Source: Bacteroidota bacterium
GTDB lineage: Bacteria > Bacteroidota > Ignavibacteria > Ignavibacteriales > Ignavibacteriaceae
NCBI GenBank assembly: GCA_021824145.1
Contig: JAKALM010000018.1
Location: 1-64,000, forward strand
Direction: 5' to 3'
Length of the DNA: 64,000 nucleotides
Both the position numbers and the translations under genes were made by a program. Shown one piece after another: positions 1 to 9,957 of the stretch (positions within the stretch are counted from its first letter, which is position 1; every line of letters begins with the position of its first letter). Below the pieces are notes generated by a model. The model was not told the DNA's origin. It saw only the letters and a program-made list of their open reading frames with translations, and ran no database searches.

Positions 1-297
<297 letters not shown>

Positions 298-387
298 TTA
301 AATTTTTATACACAGTTTGTTGCCGATCTTTTTTTTTTACAGCTCTCTCTTTCAGTCTTTCATATTAATTTTGATAGAGTTTAAATT

Positions 388-503
388 TTGGTGGTTATAG
401 CCTGGGTGTTACACCTCTTCCCATTCCGAACAGAGTAGTTAAGCCCCAGCACGCCGATGGTACTGCATGCGCAGGTGTGTGGGAGAGTAGGTCGCTGCCA
501 AAT
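388..503 (+). rRNA. rrf: 5S ribosomal RNA
   Basis: The 5' end (TTTGGTGGTTATAGC) pairs with the 3' end (GTCGCTGCCAAA) to form helix I. The internal CCATTCCGAACAG and AAGCCCCAGC.CGCCGATGGTACTGC segments are diagnostic of bacterial 5S rRNA. It lies ~90 nt after the 23S end and is followed at once by a terminator. Ends are estimated from the helix I pairing and may be off by 1-3 nt. Confidence 0.95.
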
Positions 504-515
504 TTTAATTTAATA

Positions 516-543
516 ACCCCGATTTTCGTCGGGGTTTTTTATT
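516..543 (+). terminator. Rho-independent terminator of the rRNA operon
   Basis: The stem CCCCGA/TCGGGG (517-522 with 529-534) has loop TTTTCG and is followed directly by a run of T (535-540). It sits 13 nt after the 5S gene. Confidence 0.93.
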
Positions 544-664
544 TCTCATTTCTATATTTTATTCCAATTTGCTTTTTATCATTATATCAAATTTCTTTGT
601 AAGGTTATACGAAAAATTAATTTTAATTCTCGTTATATTTCAAATAGAAATTCTTGAGGAAGAA

Positions 665-1129
665 ATGAATATATATTTAATTTGGAAATTAATTCATGTA
701 ATTGCGGCAATAGTATTTATTGGAAATATTACAACTGGTATATTTTGGAAATTACAAGCTGATAAATTTAAAGATAGATTGAAAATTTTGGAAACCTTTA
801 GAATTTTAATGAAGGCAGATAGAATATTTACAATGCCTTCAGTAATAATATTAATTATTTTTGGAATTGGTGCCGCAATGCAAGGTAACTTTTCCCTTGT
901 AGAAACTCCTTGGATATTTGGAGGAATTATTCTAATTATTATTTCTACTTTTGCATTTATGTCTAAAGTTGTACCTATTCAAAAGAAAATAATTGCCTTA
1001 ACTTCAAATGAACAAAAATATAAATGGGAAGATTATCAAACATTATCCAAAGCGTGGAATTTCTGGAGTTTGGTTGGAGTTATATCTTCTTATATTGCTG
1101 TTGTTTTAATGATATTGAAACCTATTTAA
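665..1129 (+). CDS. DUF2269-like integral membrane protein
   Basis: A 154-residue protein with four predicted membrane helices (about residues 5-24, 53-73, 80-104 and 130-151). The N-terminal region with WKLIHVIAAIVFIGN resembles the DUF2269 family of predicted membrane proteins; no biochemical function is known. I chose the ATG at 665 because GAGGAAGA lies just upstream and the family begins at this point. The frame stays open back to 569, but the added 32 residues look like untranslated AT-rich DNA. It is a single gene between the rRNA terminator and the M48 protease, and it may be co-transcribed with the latter (25 nt gap). Confidence 0.7.
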   Translation: MNIYLIWKLIHVIAAIVFIGNITTGIFWKLQADKFKDRLKILETFRILMKADRIFTMPSVIILIIFGIGAAMQGNFSLVETPWIFGGIILIIISTFAFMSKVVPIQKKIIALTSNEQKYKWEDYQTLSKAWNFWSLVGVISSYIAVVLMILKPI

Positions 1130-1154
1130 ACTAATTATTTTTTAAGGATAAAAA

Positions 1155-1958
1155 ATGTTAAAGTATCATTTAATAGGATTTTGTCTAGTTAGTATTTTGG
1201 TTTTACAATCATGCAGCACTGTTCCAATAACTGGAAGAAGCCAACTAAATTTAATTCCAGATAATGAAATGTTATCTATGAGCTTTCAGCAATATGATCA
1301 ATTCTTGAAATCAAATAAAGAAAGTACAAACGCAAAAGATTTTGCTCTTGTTAAAAAAGTTGGAGAAAGAGTTGCGGATGCTGTTAATAGATATTTTGCA
1401 GAACATAATTTATCAAGTCAGTTAAATGGTTATAAATGGGAATTCCATTTAATAGACAGCAAAGAGGCAAATGCTTGGTGCATGCCTGGCGGAAAAGTTG
1501 TTGTATATACTGGAATTCTTCCTATTACAAAAACTGAAGCTGGATTAGCTGTTGTATTAGGACATGAAATTGCTCATGCAGTGGCTAAACATGGAAATGA
1601 AAGAATGAGTCAAGCTTTATTAACTCAGCTAGGCGGAGTTGCACTAGCTGAAGCTATTAAATCAAAACCTGCGGAAACTCAAAATCTTTTTATGGCTGCA
1701 TTTGGAATTGGAACCCAAGTGGGAGTACTTTTGCCATATAGCAGACTACAAGAAAGTGAAGCTGATCATTTAGGATTAATTTTTATGGCAATGGCTGGAT
1801 ATGATCCGAACGAAGCATTAGATTTTTGGCAAAGAATGGCAGTTGCAATGAAAGGTCAAGCACCGCCAGAGTTTTTAAGTGATCATCCTTCTGACCAAAC
1901 AAGGATAAATGACATAAAAAATGAACTTCCTGAAGCGTTGAAATATTACCATCATTAA
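1155..1958 (+). CDS. M48-family zinc metalloprotease lipoprotein
   Basis: A predicted envelope zinc protease of the M48 family (LoiP/YcaL/BepA/Oma1 type), probably acting in protein quality control. The N-terminal hydrophobic stretch ends in a lipobox (LVLQSC, Cys20), so it should be a lipoprotein. The metal site HEIAH is at residues 137-141, and the third ligand is probably the Glu in the LQESEADHLG segment near residue 200. The 267 residues fit the short, TPR-less members of the family. AAGGATAAAA precedes the ATG. The specific substrate cannot be told from sequence. Confidence 0.93.
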   Translation: MLKYHLIGFCLVSILVLQSCSTVPITGRSQLNLIPDNEMLSMSFQQYDQFLKSNKESTNAKDFALVKKVGERVADAVNRYFAEHNLSSQLNGYKWEFHLIDSKEANAWCMPGGKVVVYTGILPITKTEAGLAVVLGHEIAHAVAKHGNERMSQALLTQLGGVALAEAIKSKPAETQNLFMAAFGIGTQVGVLLPYSRLQESEADHLGLIFMAMAGYDPNEALDFWQRMAVAMKGQAPPEFLSDHPSDQTRINDIKNELPEALKYYHH

Positions 1959-2046
1959 TTTTTGATTTGTCAATTACTATTTCGGATTAAATTCTATTAG
2001 CTTAAAAATATTTTATTAGTATTTATAAAAGCAAGAAAGTTATGAT

Positions 2047-4512
2047 ATGCAGAAATGGCTGAAAGTTTCCATTGGCATCATTGTTTCTTTTTTGATTCTC
2101 TTTACTGCTGCATGTTTTATTTTATATTCTATGCTTACCGCCTCACTTCCCAAATATTCAGGAAGATTAAAAGTTCAAGGAATTTCTACTAATATAAAAA
2201 TATACCGAGATAGTGTTGGTATTCCATATATTATTGCTAATACCGATGAAGATGAAGCCTTTGCATTAGGATTTGTACATGCTGAAGATCGATTATTTTC
2301 AATGGATTTAATTAGAAGAGCAGGCGAAGGAAAGCTTAGTGAAATTATTGGCCCTAAAACAGTACCATTTGATAAAATGTTTCGTACAATTGGAATTACA
2401 GAAACGGCAAAAAAAATTCTTGCCCAATTAGATCCAGTTACATTGAAAATTATAAATGCATACTCAAATGGAGTAAATTTTTATATACAACAAGCTAAAG
2501 GTAAGTATCCGGTTGAGTTTGATTTATTAAATTATGATCCACAGCCGTGGAAACCAATTGACTGCATTGTTCTTGGAAGAATGATGGCTTGGGAGCTAAA
2601 TATCAGTTGGTGGTCTAATTTTGCTTTTATTGATCTAATTAAAAAATTTGGTTATGAAAAAGTAAAAGATATAATCCCTTCTTATTCAGATAATTTTCCT
2701 ACTATTATTCCAAATGAAATAAAAAATATTTCGAATGTTAGCGATTCATTTATAAAAACTGATCAAGCATTTAGAAAATTTATTGGATGGACAGGAACTC
2801 ATATCGGATCTAATAACTGGGTAGTAAATGGGAAATTATCTGTAACAGGCAAACCGATAATTGCAAATGATACTCACCTTGCTTTCAGTGCACCTGGCAG
2901 ATGGTATGCTGCTGTTATAAATACTCCAGATGGAAGTGTTGCAGGTTTTACTTTGCCAGGCGATCCTGGAGTAATAATTGGAGAAAATAAAAATATAGCA
3001 TGGGCGCTAACTAATATTATGGAAGATGATGCGGATTTTTATTCTGAGAAAATTGATTCAACAGGAACGAAATATTTTTATAATGGCTCATGGCAAAATT
3101 TATCAGTAAGAAAAGAAATTATAAAGGTTAAAGATTCATCAAATGTAGTCTTTGAAGTTAAGTCGACAGGACATGGACCAATTATCTCTGATATTCATCC
3201 TTATAATTTTGTTTTTTCAAATAAAAATATTCATGGCAATCTGAATGCAGTTATTAGTATGCATTGGCTTGGAAATTATGTTAGTAATGAAGTTAAATCT
3301 TTTTATAAAATTGATAAAGCAAAAAACTGGAGCGATTTTAAAAATGCACTAATTGATTATTCTGTACCGGGACAAAATTTTGTTTATGGTGATAAGGATG
3401 GCAACATTGGTTATTTATTTGGGGCAAGACTTCCAATGCGAATTTTAAATACAAAAGAGTTTATTTATGATGGAACCAATGCACAAAATGATTGGAAAGA
3501 ATTTGTTCCACAAAATGAATTGCCTCAGTTGTTTAATCCTCCGCAAAATTTTATTGCTTCTGCAAATAATAAAACAGCTCAAGATTTTAAATATTATATT
3601 TCAAATTTGTGGGAACCTTCGTCAAGAATTGAAAGAATTACTCAGCTTCTTAATTCTGATAATAAATTTTCTTCTACGGATTTTGAAAAATTCCAAATGG
3701 ATTTTGTTTCTCCTTATGCTGAAAAAATTACAAAATACATTTTGAATGCTTTTAGTAATGTTAAAGTGAATGATCAACATTTAAAACTTGCATTAAATCT
3801 TTTGAAACAATGGAATTTTAAGATGGATCAATACTATCAAGCGCCAGCTATTTATTCAGAGTTTATTGAAATGCTTATGAAAAATATTTTTCTTAAAAAA
3901 ATGGGAGAAGCTTTGTACGATGAATATGTTTTCGTGCAGAATATTCCTTTTAGAACTATAACTCAGTTAATGGAAAATCCGCAAAGTTCATGGTTTGATG
4001 ATCCATCTACTCCGCAAATTGAAACGAGAGATGATATAATTCGCAAAAGTATGGATGATGCTTTAACAGAATTAGAAAATAAATTAGGAAATAATCCGGC
4101 TGAATGGCAGTGGGGAAGATTGCATTATGTAATTTTTAAACATCCATTCAGTGGTGTCTCCTCAATAGTTGATAAGATACTAAATATTGGTCCGTATGAA
4201 ATTGGCGGAGATGGAACTACGATATTTAATACTGAATATTCTTTTACGAGGGGTTTGGATAATTATCCTCAATTTAAGCACGGGGAATTTGAAAATAATC
4301 TTGGACCGGTAATGCGATATATTTATGATTTTTCAAAGCCAGACGAGATAAATTTAATTTTATGCACTGGGGAATCGGGTAACTTTTTAAGTAAGCATTA
4401 TAAAGATATGACAAAATTATGGTTAAGTGGAAAGTATTTAAAAATTAAAACCGATTTGAAATCAATTGAAAATAAAAATAACAAATTACTTTTGCTTATT
4501 CCGAAAGAATAA
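2047..4512 (+). CDS. Penicillin acylase family (Ntn-hydrolase) protein
   Basis: This 821-residue protein has the layout of S45 penicillin/acyl-homoserine-lactone acylases: an N-terminal hydrophobic anchor (about 7-30), an alpha-chain-like region, then GSNNW at residues 254-258. The Ser255 there would become the N-terminal nucleophile after autocatalytic cleavage. NDTHL shortly downstream and the beta-chain length agree. Family members hydrolyse amide bonds of N-acyl compounds in the periplasm; the substrate here is unknown. It is flanked by the M48 protease and metF without obvious functional linkage. Confidence 0.9.
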   Translation: MQKWLKVSIGIIVSFLILFTAACFILYSMLTASLPKYSGRLKVQGISTNIKIYRDSVGIPYIIANTDEDEAFALGFVHAEDRLFSMDLIRRAGEGKLSEIIGPKTVPFDKMFRTIGITETAKKILAQLDPVTLKIINAYSNGVNFYIQQAKGKYPVEFDLLNYDPQPWKPIDCIVLGRMMAWELNISWWSNFAFIDLIKKFGYEKVKDIIPSYSDNFPTIIPNEIKNISNVSDSFIKTDQAFRKFIGWTGTHIGSNNWVVNGKLSVTGKPIIANDTHLAFSAPGRWYAAVINTPDGSVAGFTLPGDPGVIIGENKNIAWALTNIMEDDADFYSEKIDSTGTKYFYNGSWQNLSVRKEIIKVKDSSNVVFEVKSTGHGPIISDIHPYNFVFSNKNIHGNLNAVISMHWLGNYVSNEVKSFYKIDKAKNWSDFKNALIDYSVPGQNFVYGDKDGNIGYLFGARLPMRILNTKEFIYDGTNAQNDWKEFVPQNELPQLFNPPQNFIASANNKTAQDFKYYISNLWEPSSRIERITQLLNSDNKFSSTDFEKFQMDFVSPYAEKITKYILNAFSNVKVNDQHLKLALNLLKQWNFKMDQYYQAPAIYSEFIEMLMKNIFLKKMGEALYDEYVFVQNIPFRTITQLMENPQSSWFDDPSTPQIETRDDIIRKSMDDALTELENKLGNNPAEWQWGRLHYVIFKHPFSGVSSIVDKILNIGPYEIGGDGTTIFNTEYSFTRGLDNYPQFKHGEFENNLGPVMRYIYDFSKPDEINLILCTGESGNFLSKHYKDMTKLWLSGKYLKIKTDLKSIENKNNKLLLLIPKE

Positions 4513-4613
4513 AAATAAATTAATGTATTTTTCTAATATCATGTAGTTTAATTTCTATTATGTTAAATTTACAAATCAAAATTTCGAATAGAATTCCATA
4601 GGTAATAAATTTA

Positions 4614-5582
4614 ATGGCAAAAGTAATTGAACATTTAAGTAATGCGAAAGAACCTTTAATTAGTTTTGAGCTTATTCCACCCAAAAGAGGAGGTGATATA
4701 AAAAGCCTTCTTGCAGTTATTGAAGATATTGTAAAATACAAACCACCATTTATTGATATAACCAGCCACTCAGCAGAAGTTGTTTATGAAGAAACAACAA
4801 AAGGTATTCAAAAAAAAATTAAACGGAAAAGACCGGGAACGCTTGGCATTTGCGCGCTTATTCAAAATAAATATAATATAGACGCAGTACCGCATATTTT
4901 AACGCAAGGATTTACACGTGAAGAAACCGAAGATTTTTTGATCGAATTAAGTTATTTAGGTATTGAAAATGTTCTTGCAATTCGCGGCGATGATACTGGA
5001 TTTCAAAAACCAATTCCCGAAGGTAAAAGTGCAAATAAACATGCAGTTGATTTAGTAAAACAAATTGTTTCGATGAACCATGGAAAATATTTAGAAGAAA
5101 ATTTACTTGATGCAAGGCCATCAGATTTTTGCATTGGCGTGAGCGGATATCCAGAGAAGCATTATGAGGCGCCTAATTTGAAAACAGATATTAAATTTGT
5201 AAAAGATAAAATTGATGCTGGTGCTGATTATGTTGTTACGCAGATGTTTTTTGATAATAAAGTATATTTTAATTATGTAGATTTTTGTCAACATGAAGGT
5301 ATAAATGTCCCAATAATTCCAGGCTTGAAAATTTTGACAAATAAATCTCATCTAATTAGTATTCCAAAGAATTTTTATATTAATCTTCCACAAGAATTAG
5401 TAGATGAAGTTTATTCTGCAAGGCCAGAGCAAGTGCTTGATATTGGAGTAGAATGGGCGGCCAACCAAGTTCAAGATTTATTAAATAAAAATGTAAAGAG
5501 TGTCCATTTTTATATTATGCAAAATTCACTTCCTGTAATTAAGTTGATGGAAAGATTAAAACAAAAGAAAGTAATCGGCTGA
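4614..5582 (+). CDS. metF: 5,10-methylenetetrahydrofolate reductase
   Basis: A flavoprotein that reduces 5,10-methylene-THF to 5-methyl-THF for methionine synthesis. The N-terminal SFELIPPKRGG segment (about 19-29) is the family's opening strand with its conserved glutamate. ITSHSAEVVYE, LAIRGD and the ADYVVTQMFFDN segment (about 205-216) are further family landmarks of the TIM barrel. At 322 residues it is slightly longer than E. coli MetF (296). The next gene follows after 14 nt on the same strand. Confidence 0.93.
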   Translation: MAKVIEHLSNAKEPLISFELIPPKRGGDIKSLLAVIEDIVKYKPPFIDITSHSAEVVYEETTKGIQKKIKRKRPGTLGICALIQNKYNIDAVPHILTQGFTREETEDFLIELSYLGIENVLAIRGDDTGFQKPIPEGKSANKHAVDLVKQIVSMNHGKYLEENLLDARPSDFCIGVSGYPEKHYEAPNLKTDIKFVKDKIDAGADYVVTQMFFDNKVYFNYVDFCQHEGINVPIIPGLKILTNKSHLISIPKNFYINLPQELVDEVYSARPEQVLDIGVEWAANQVQDLLNKNVKSVHFYIMQNSLPVIKLMERLKQKKVIG

Positions 5583-5596
5583 ATTAAAAACACATT

Positions 5597-6601
5597 ATGA
5601 AAAAAATAAAGAAACCAATTTTAAAAAGATTAAAATGGGGTATTATCGGCTGTGGAAGATTTACAGAAAATTCATTTATCCCAACAATGAAGATTTTAAG
5701 AAGAAGCACGATAGAATCCGTATTTAGTAAAGATGAAAAGCGCGCTAAATTTATTTCAGAGAAATTCGGTATTCCAAACTATTATTCTAATTTAGATGAA
5801 TTTCTAAAATCCGATATCGAAGCAGTCTATATTGGGAGTGCGAACATAGATCATTATGAACAAGTATTAAAATCAGCACAAGCCGGAAAGCATATACTTT
5901 GCGATAAACCAATATCAATTACTTCTGCACAAGCAGAGAAAATGGTAAAAGTTTGCAAAGAATACGGAGTTCAATTTGCTGTTAATTATACTTATAGATT
6001 TCATCCATTGATTATAAAAGCAAAAGAATTTATAGACAGGCAGCTTCTCGGAAAATTAGTTTCAATCAGCGTTAACTATAATACTGATTTTCCTCCGGGA
6101 AATAATTTCCGGTTCAAAAAAGAATTAAGCGGCGGCGGTGCTTTAAGAGATATTGGTACTCATATGATTGATCTTTTAAGATTTTTTGGCGGAGAAATTT
6201 TGTCGATCGATGGTATTATAGATGACATAATTTATAAAAGTGAAGTTGATGATTTCTCTGCGGGCATTGTGAAATTTGAAAAAAGCGGGTATGGTTATTT
6301 TAATGTTTCGTTCAATAATAAAAAAGCTTTTAATAGAATTGAAATACTTGGACACAAAGGTGCATTAAGTATTGATAATCTAATTGGTGTAAAAAATGTA
6401 CCGTCAAAGCTAACAATTTTGTTGGATGGAGAAGCAAAAAAAGCTTTTAGAAAAAGAGGCAATAAATTTCTTCAGTTATTACGATCAGTCCAAAAATCTT
6501 TTATAGAAAATGAAACTACTCTTGTTACTGGTTATGATGGTTATATAAATATGAAATTAATGGAAGAGTTAGAAGCTAAATGTCTGACAAAAAAGAATTA
6601 G
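5597..6601 (+). CDS. Gfo/Idh/MocA-family NAD(P)-dependent oxidoreductase
   Basis: A 334-residue sugar-type dehydrogenase. A Rossmann motif GIIGCG is at residues 15-20, the conserved Lys-Pro pair (DKP) at 103-105, and GGGALRDIGTHMIDLL near 178-193 carries the family's catalytic Asp/His region. Members act on sugars, inositols or related polyols. The 3' end overlaps the following class II aldolase by 22 bp, implying translational coupling and perhaps a shared sugar pathway, but the substrate is not evident. Confidence 0.88.
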   Translation: MKKIKKPILKRLKWGIIGCGRFTENSFIPTMKILRRSTIESVFSKDEKRAKFISEKFGIPNYYSNLDEFLKSDIEAVYIGSANIDHYEQVLKSAQAGKHILCDKPISITSAQAEKMVKVCKEYGVQFAVNYTYRFHPLIIKAKEFIDRQLLGKLVSISVNYNTDFPPGNNFRFKKELSGGGALRDIGTHMIDLLRFFGGEILSIDGIIDDIIYKSEVDDFSAGIVKFEKSGYGYFNVSFNNKKAFNRIEILGHKGALSIDNLIGVKNVPSKLTILLDGEAKKAFRKRGNKFLQLLRSVQKSFIENETTLVTGYDGYINMKLMEELEAKCLTKKN

Positions 6602-7236
6602 TTGAAATTTGCCATAGAGTTTATGAAAAAGGTTTCGTTTCCGCTTATGATGGAAATATCTCAGTAGCAACTCCTCAAAATACTTTTTTAATTACTCGTT
6701 CAGCGGTACGCAAAGGAGAAGTTACAGAAAACGACATTCTAGAAATTGATTCCTCTGGAAATATTTTAAATGGGCGAGGAAAAATTTCAACAGAATTTAA
6801 AATTCATTTATATGCTTATTCCAAACGTGCAGAAGTAAATGCAGTTGTACATTGCCATCCAATATTCGCAACTGCATTTGCGTCACTTGGTGAAGGTTTG
6901 ACTGGAAATTATTTTCCGGAGGTAATACTTACGTTGGGCAAAGTTCCGCTTTGTAAATATGCAACTCCATCAACAGATGAACTGCCTTTAAGTATGGAAC
7001 CTTACATTGACCATGCATGGGGATTTCTTCTTCAAAATCATGGTGCTGTTACGCTTGGAAAAACTTTAAAAGATGCTTACAACAAAATGGAAAAGCTGGA
7101 GCACACAGCTCAAATTTTGTTGATGACTAAATTGCTTGGCGGTGCAAATGAATTGCCGATTGATAAAGTTAAAGAGTTGGTGAAAATTTCTAAACAAAAT
7201 TACGGACTTGATGTAGACGAACGAAATGTATTCTAA
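6580..7236 (+). CDS. Class II aldolase/adducin family protein (FucA-like)
   Basis: A zinc-dependent aldolase of the L-fuculose-1-phosphate/L-ribulose-5-phosphate family. The catalytic Glu72 and candidate zinc ligands His91, His93 (HCHP) and His154 (QNHGAV) match the FucA pattern (E73, H92, H94, H155) shifted by one residue. The 218 residues are typical. It overlaps the upstream oxidoreductase and is followed by ddl after 72 nt. Possible roles are sugar-phosphate aldol cleavage or a methionine-salvage-type reaction; the exact substrate is uncertain. Confidence 0.88.
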   Translation: MSDKKELVEICHRVYEKGFVSAYDGNISVATPQNTFLITRSAVRKGEVTENDILEIDSSGNILNGRGKISTEFKIHLYAYSKRAEVNAVVHCHPIFATAFASLGEGLTGNYFPEVILTLGKVPLCKYATPSTDELPLSMEPYIDHAWGFLLQNHGAVTLGKTLKDAYNKMEKLEHTAQILLMTKLLGGANELPIDKVKELVKISKQNYGLDVDERNVF

Positions 7237-7308
7237 AATTTGAATATTAATCAAAATTCCAAAACAAACAATTATTTTAAAGATATATTTTAATGAAAGA
7301 TTTATTTG

Positions 7309-8313
7309 ATGATGATAAAAAAGAAACCGGTAATTGCTTTGGTACTTGGCGGTACTTCGCCGGAAAGAGAAGTTTCAAAATCTTCTGCAAGTTCAATTTA
7401 TAAAGCACTCACTTCGTTAGACTATAAAACAATTTTGGTTGATCCTGCATATGGCAAACATCAGCCGCATAAAGAAGAAGATTTTTTTAGTAAAGAAAAC
7501 TATGCTGAAGTATCAAATAAAAATTACATCGATGCGGTTAATTCAAAAATTTTTGATGAGGTTGATTTAGCTTTTTTAGCGCTTCACGGAAAATGGGGCG
7601 AAGATGGAACCATTCAGTCATTACTTGAATTAAGAGGCATTAAATATACTGGTTCAAATGTAATTTCAAGCGCAATGTCGATGGATAAGTTAATGTCAAA
7701 AATTTTATTCAAGCATTATGAAATAAATACACCAGACTGGATAGTTGCCGAGAAAAAAGATTCGGAAGTTGAATTAAAAAAGAAAATTAAAGACAGCTTT
7801 GGGTATCCTTGTGTAATTAAACCAAATGACCAAGGTTCAACTGTTGGGTTAACAATCTGTAAAAATGAAATTGAAGTTTCAAATGCACTAAAATTAGCAT
7901 TTCGTTATTCCGAAATTGCATTGATTGAAGAATATATTTCTGGTCATGAAGTTACAGTTGCAGTTTTAGAAGACAAACCTTTGCCAGTACTTGAAATTAA
8001 ACCTAAACATAGCGTTTATGACTACGAATGTAAATATACTTCTGGAATGAGTGAATATGAAGTTCCAGCAAACATTCCAGAGTGGATTCAAATTGAACTT
8101 CAATCTCAAGCGCTAAAAGCGTTCAAAGCTCTTGGCTGCAGTGTTTACGGAAGAATGGATTTTAGATTAAGTAACGATTTTAAGACTTATTGCCTTGAAG
8201 TAAATACTTTACCAGGAATGACTTCAACTAGTCTTGTTCCGAAAATGGCAAAAGCAGTTGGGATTACTTTTGAAGAATTAATTGACAGAATTATCAAACT
8301 AAGTTTAAAATGA
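7309..8313 (+). CDS. ddl: D-alanine--D-alanine ligase
   Basis: An ATP-grasp enzyme that makes D-Ala-D-Ala for peptidoglycan precursors. The N-terminal LGGTSPEREVS motif, the HGKWGEDGTIQ segment and the C-terminal EVNTLPGMTSTSLVPKM segment are diagnostic. The start is a TTG-ATG-ATG cluster (7306, 7309, 7312); I took the first ATG, giving 334 residues. Its stop overlaps the ATG of the next gene (ATGA), coupling it to the FtsB-like division protein. Confidence 0.95.
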   Translation: MMIKKKPVIALVLGGTSPEREVSKSSASSIYKALTSLDYKTILVDPAYGKHQPHKEEDFFSKENYAEVSNKNYIDAVNSKIFDEVDLAFLALHGKWGEDGTIQSLLELRGIKYTGSNVISSAMSMDKLMSKILFKHYEINTPDWIVAEKKDSEVELKKKIKDSFGYPCVIKPNDQGSTVGLTICKNEIEVSNALKLAFRYSEIALIEEYISGHEVTVAVLEDKPLPVLEIKPKHSVYDYECKYTSGMSEYEVPANIPEWIQIELQSQALKAFKALGCSVYGRMDFRLSNDFKTYCLEVNTLPGMTSTSLVPKMAKAVGITFEELIDRIIKLSLK

Positions 8314-8603
8314 ATTTATTAAAAAACGGTCGACTAAAATATTTGATCTTTGCTATATTTTTTTTAGCCGGTTTATTTTATGTTTTTTTCAATGATTCAG
8401 GAATATTAAAGTATTTAAAGTTGAGAAGTCAAATAAAGAATTTGCATGAGCAAATTTCGGATGTTGATAGGGATAATAAACATCTTCAGGCTGAAATTGA
8501 TTCTCTTCAAAAAAAAGTTCCCGCAAAAATTGAAAAGATTGCTAGAGAAAAATACAACATGATAAGAAAAGGGGAAAAGACAATTCAGATTATTGAAAAG
8601 TAA
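8310..8603 (+). CDS. FtsB/DivIC-like septum formation initiator
   Basis: A small bitopic protein of 97 residues: a short cytoplasmic tail, one membrane helix (about 10-27), then a coiled coil (about 38-70) and a C-terminal basic segment with AREKYNMIRKGE. That ending is typical of FtsB/DivIC proteins, which connect FtsQ and FtsL in the divisome. It overlaps ddl by 4 nt, as in other cell-wall/division gene groups. Confidence 0.82.
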   Translation: MNLLKNGRLKYLIFAIFFLAGLFYVFFNDSGILKYLKLRSQIKNLHEQISDVDRDNKHLQAEIDSLQKKVPAKIEKIAREKYNMIRKGEKTIQIIEK

Positions 8604-8655
8604 TAATTTATAATATCTATTATTCTGATTTACATTTAGCGATTCAACTAAAAAG

Positions 8656-9957
8656 ATGTCTGACAAAGAAAAAATAATTATTCCGCAAATCCCATTAGCA
8701 GAAAGAGTACGGCCAAAAACTTTAAGCGAATTTAGCGGGCAAAAATCTTTGTTAGGTGAAGGAAAACCAATCAGGCAAATGATAGAGAAAGACGCTATTA
8801 GCTCTTTCATTTTGTGGGGACCGCCAGGAACGGGCAAAACTACAATTGCAAAAATTATTGCCGAGCATACAAATTCAGATTTTTATCAATTAAATGCAGT
8901 TTCATCAGGTGTAAAAGATATTAGAGAAATAATTGAAATTGGTTCCCAAAATAAAAAGTTAAATAAAAAGACAATCCTTTTCATTGATGAAATTCATCGA
9001 TTCAATAAGGCACAGCAGGATGCACTTCTTCATTCTGTGGAAGCTGGATTAATAATTTTAATCGGTGCCACAACTGAAAATCCTTCATTCGAAGTTATTC
9101 CGGCTTTACGTTCGCGGGCAAGAGTTTTTATTCTAGAAGATTTATCAAAAGAAGATTTAATTTTTATTCTTGAATCAGCAATTAAGAAAGATGAATTTTT
9201 ATCATCACTAAAGATTGAAGAAATTGATATCGATTTTTTGATATACTTATCTGGTGGCGATGCAAGAGTTATGTTAAGTATTTTCGAAGCAGCAGTTATT
9301 CAAGAATTAAATTCCGATCAAATCAAGATAAACAAAGATGTGCTTGAAAATATTGTTCAAAAGAAAAATATAATTTATGATAAAGCCGGCGAAGAACATT
9401 ACAATATAATTTCAGCTTTTATTAAAAGTGTTCGCGGCAGTGATCCGGATGCAGCACTTTATTGGCTTGCTCGAATGCTTGAAGGTGGTGAAGATCCATT
9501 ATTTATTGCAAGAAGATTGGTGGTGCTTGCTGCTGAAGATATTGGAAATGCTTCCCCAAATGGGTTAGTTCTAGCAGAAGCAGCTTTTAGTGCAGTTGAT
9601 AAAATTGGAATGCCGGAAGCAAGAATAATTCTAGCTCAATGTACAACTTATCTTGCATCATCGCCTAAAAGCAACGCTGCATATTTAGGAATTGAGAATG
9701 CACTTTCTGATGTTAGAAATAAATCATTATTTCCGGTTCCAATACATTTAAGAAATGCGCCAACTAAATTGATGAAGTCAATCGGATACGGAAAAGAATA
9801 TAAATATCCGCACGATTTCGATAATCATTTTATTTTGGAAAATTATTTACCAGATGAATTGAAAAACGTTCAGTATTATTTTCCGACTGAAAACGGACAA
9901 GAAAAGAATTTGAAGGAACGACTAAAAGCTCTGTGGAAGAACCGGAAAAAATATTAA
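8656..9957 (+). CDS. rarA: Replication-associated recombination protein A (AAA+ ATPase)
   Basis: A 433-residue clamp-loader-like AAA+ ATPase (RarA/MgsA/WRNIP1) that acts at stalled replication forks. Walker A GPPGTGKT is at residues 55-62 and Walker B ILFIDEIH at 107-114. The ATTENPSF sensor segment and the C-terminal oligomerisation region with NAPTKLMK and GYKYPHD-like residues are family-typical. The stop codon overlaps the start of the next gene (TAATG). Confidence 0.95.
   Translation: MSDKEKIIIPQIPLAERVRPKTLSEFSGQKSLLGEGKPIRQMIEKDAISSFILWGPPGTGKTTIAKIIAEHTNSDFYQLNAVSSGVKDIREIIEIGSQNKKLNKKTILFIDEIHRFNKAQQDALLHSVEAGLIILIGATTENPSFEVIPALRSRARVFILEDLSKEDLIFILESAIKKDEFLSSLKIEEIDIDFLIYLSGGDARVMLSIFEAAVIQELNSDQIKINKDVLENIVQKKNIIYDKAGEEHYNIISAFIKSVRGSDPDAALYWLARMLEGGEDPLFIARRLVVLAAEDIGNASPNGLVLAEAAFSAVDKIGMPEARIILAQCTTYLASSPKSNAAYLGIENALSDVRNKSLFPVPIHLRNAPTKLMKSIGYGKEYKYPHDFDNHFILENYLPDELKNVQYYFPTENGQEKNLKERLKALWKNRKKY

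Noticed and set aside
3467-3745. 92-codon frame inside the penicillin acylase gene
   Set aside because: Out-of-frame shadow of a well-supported long gene; composition is typical of a shifted AT-rich frame.
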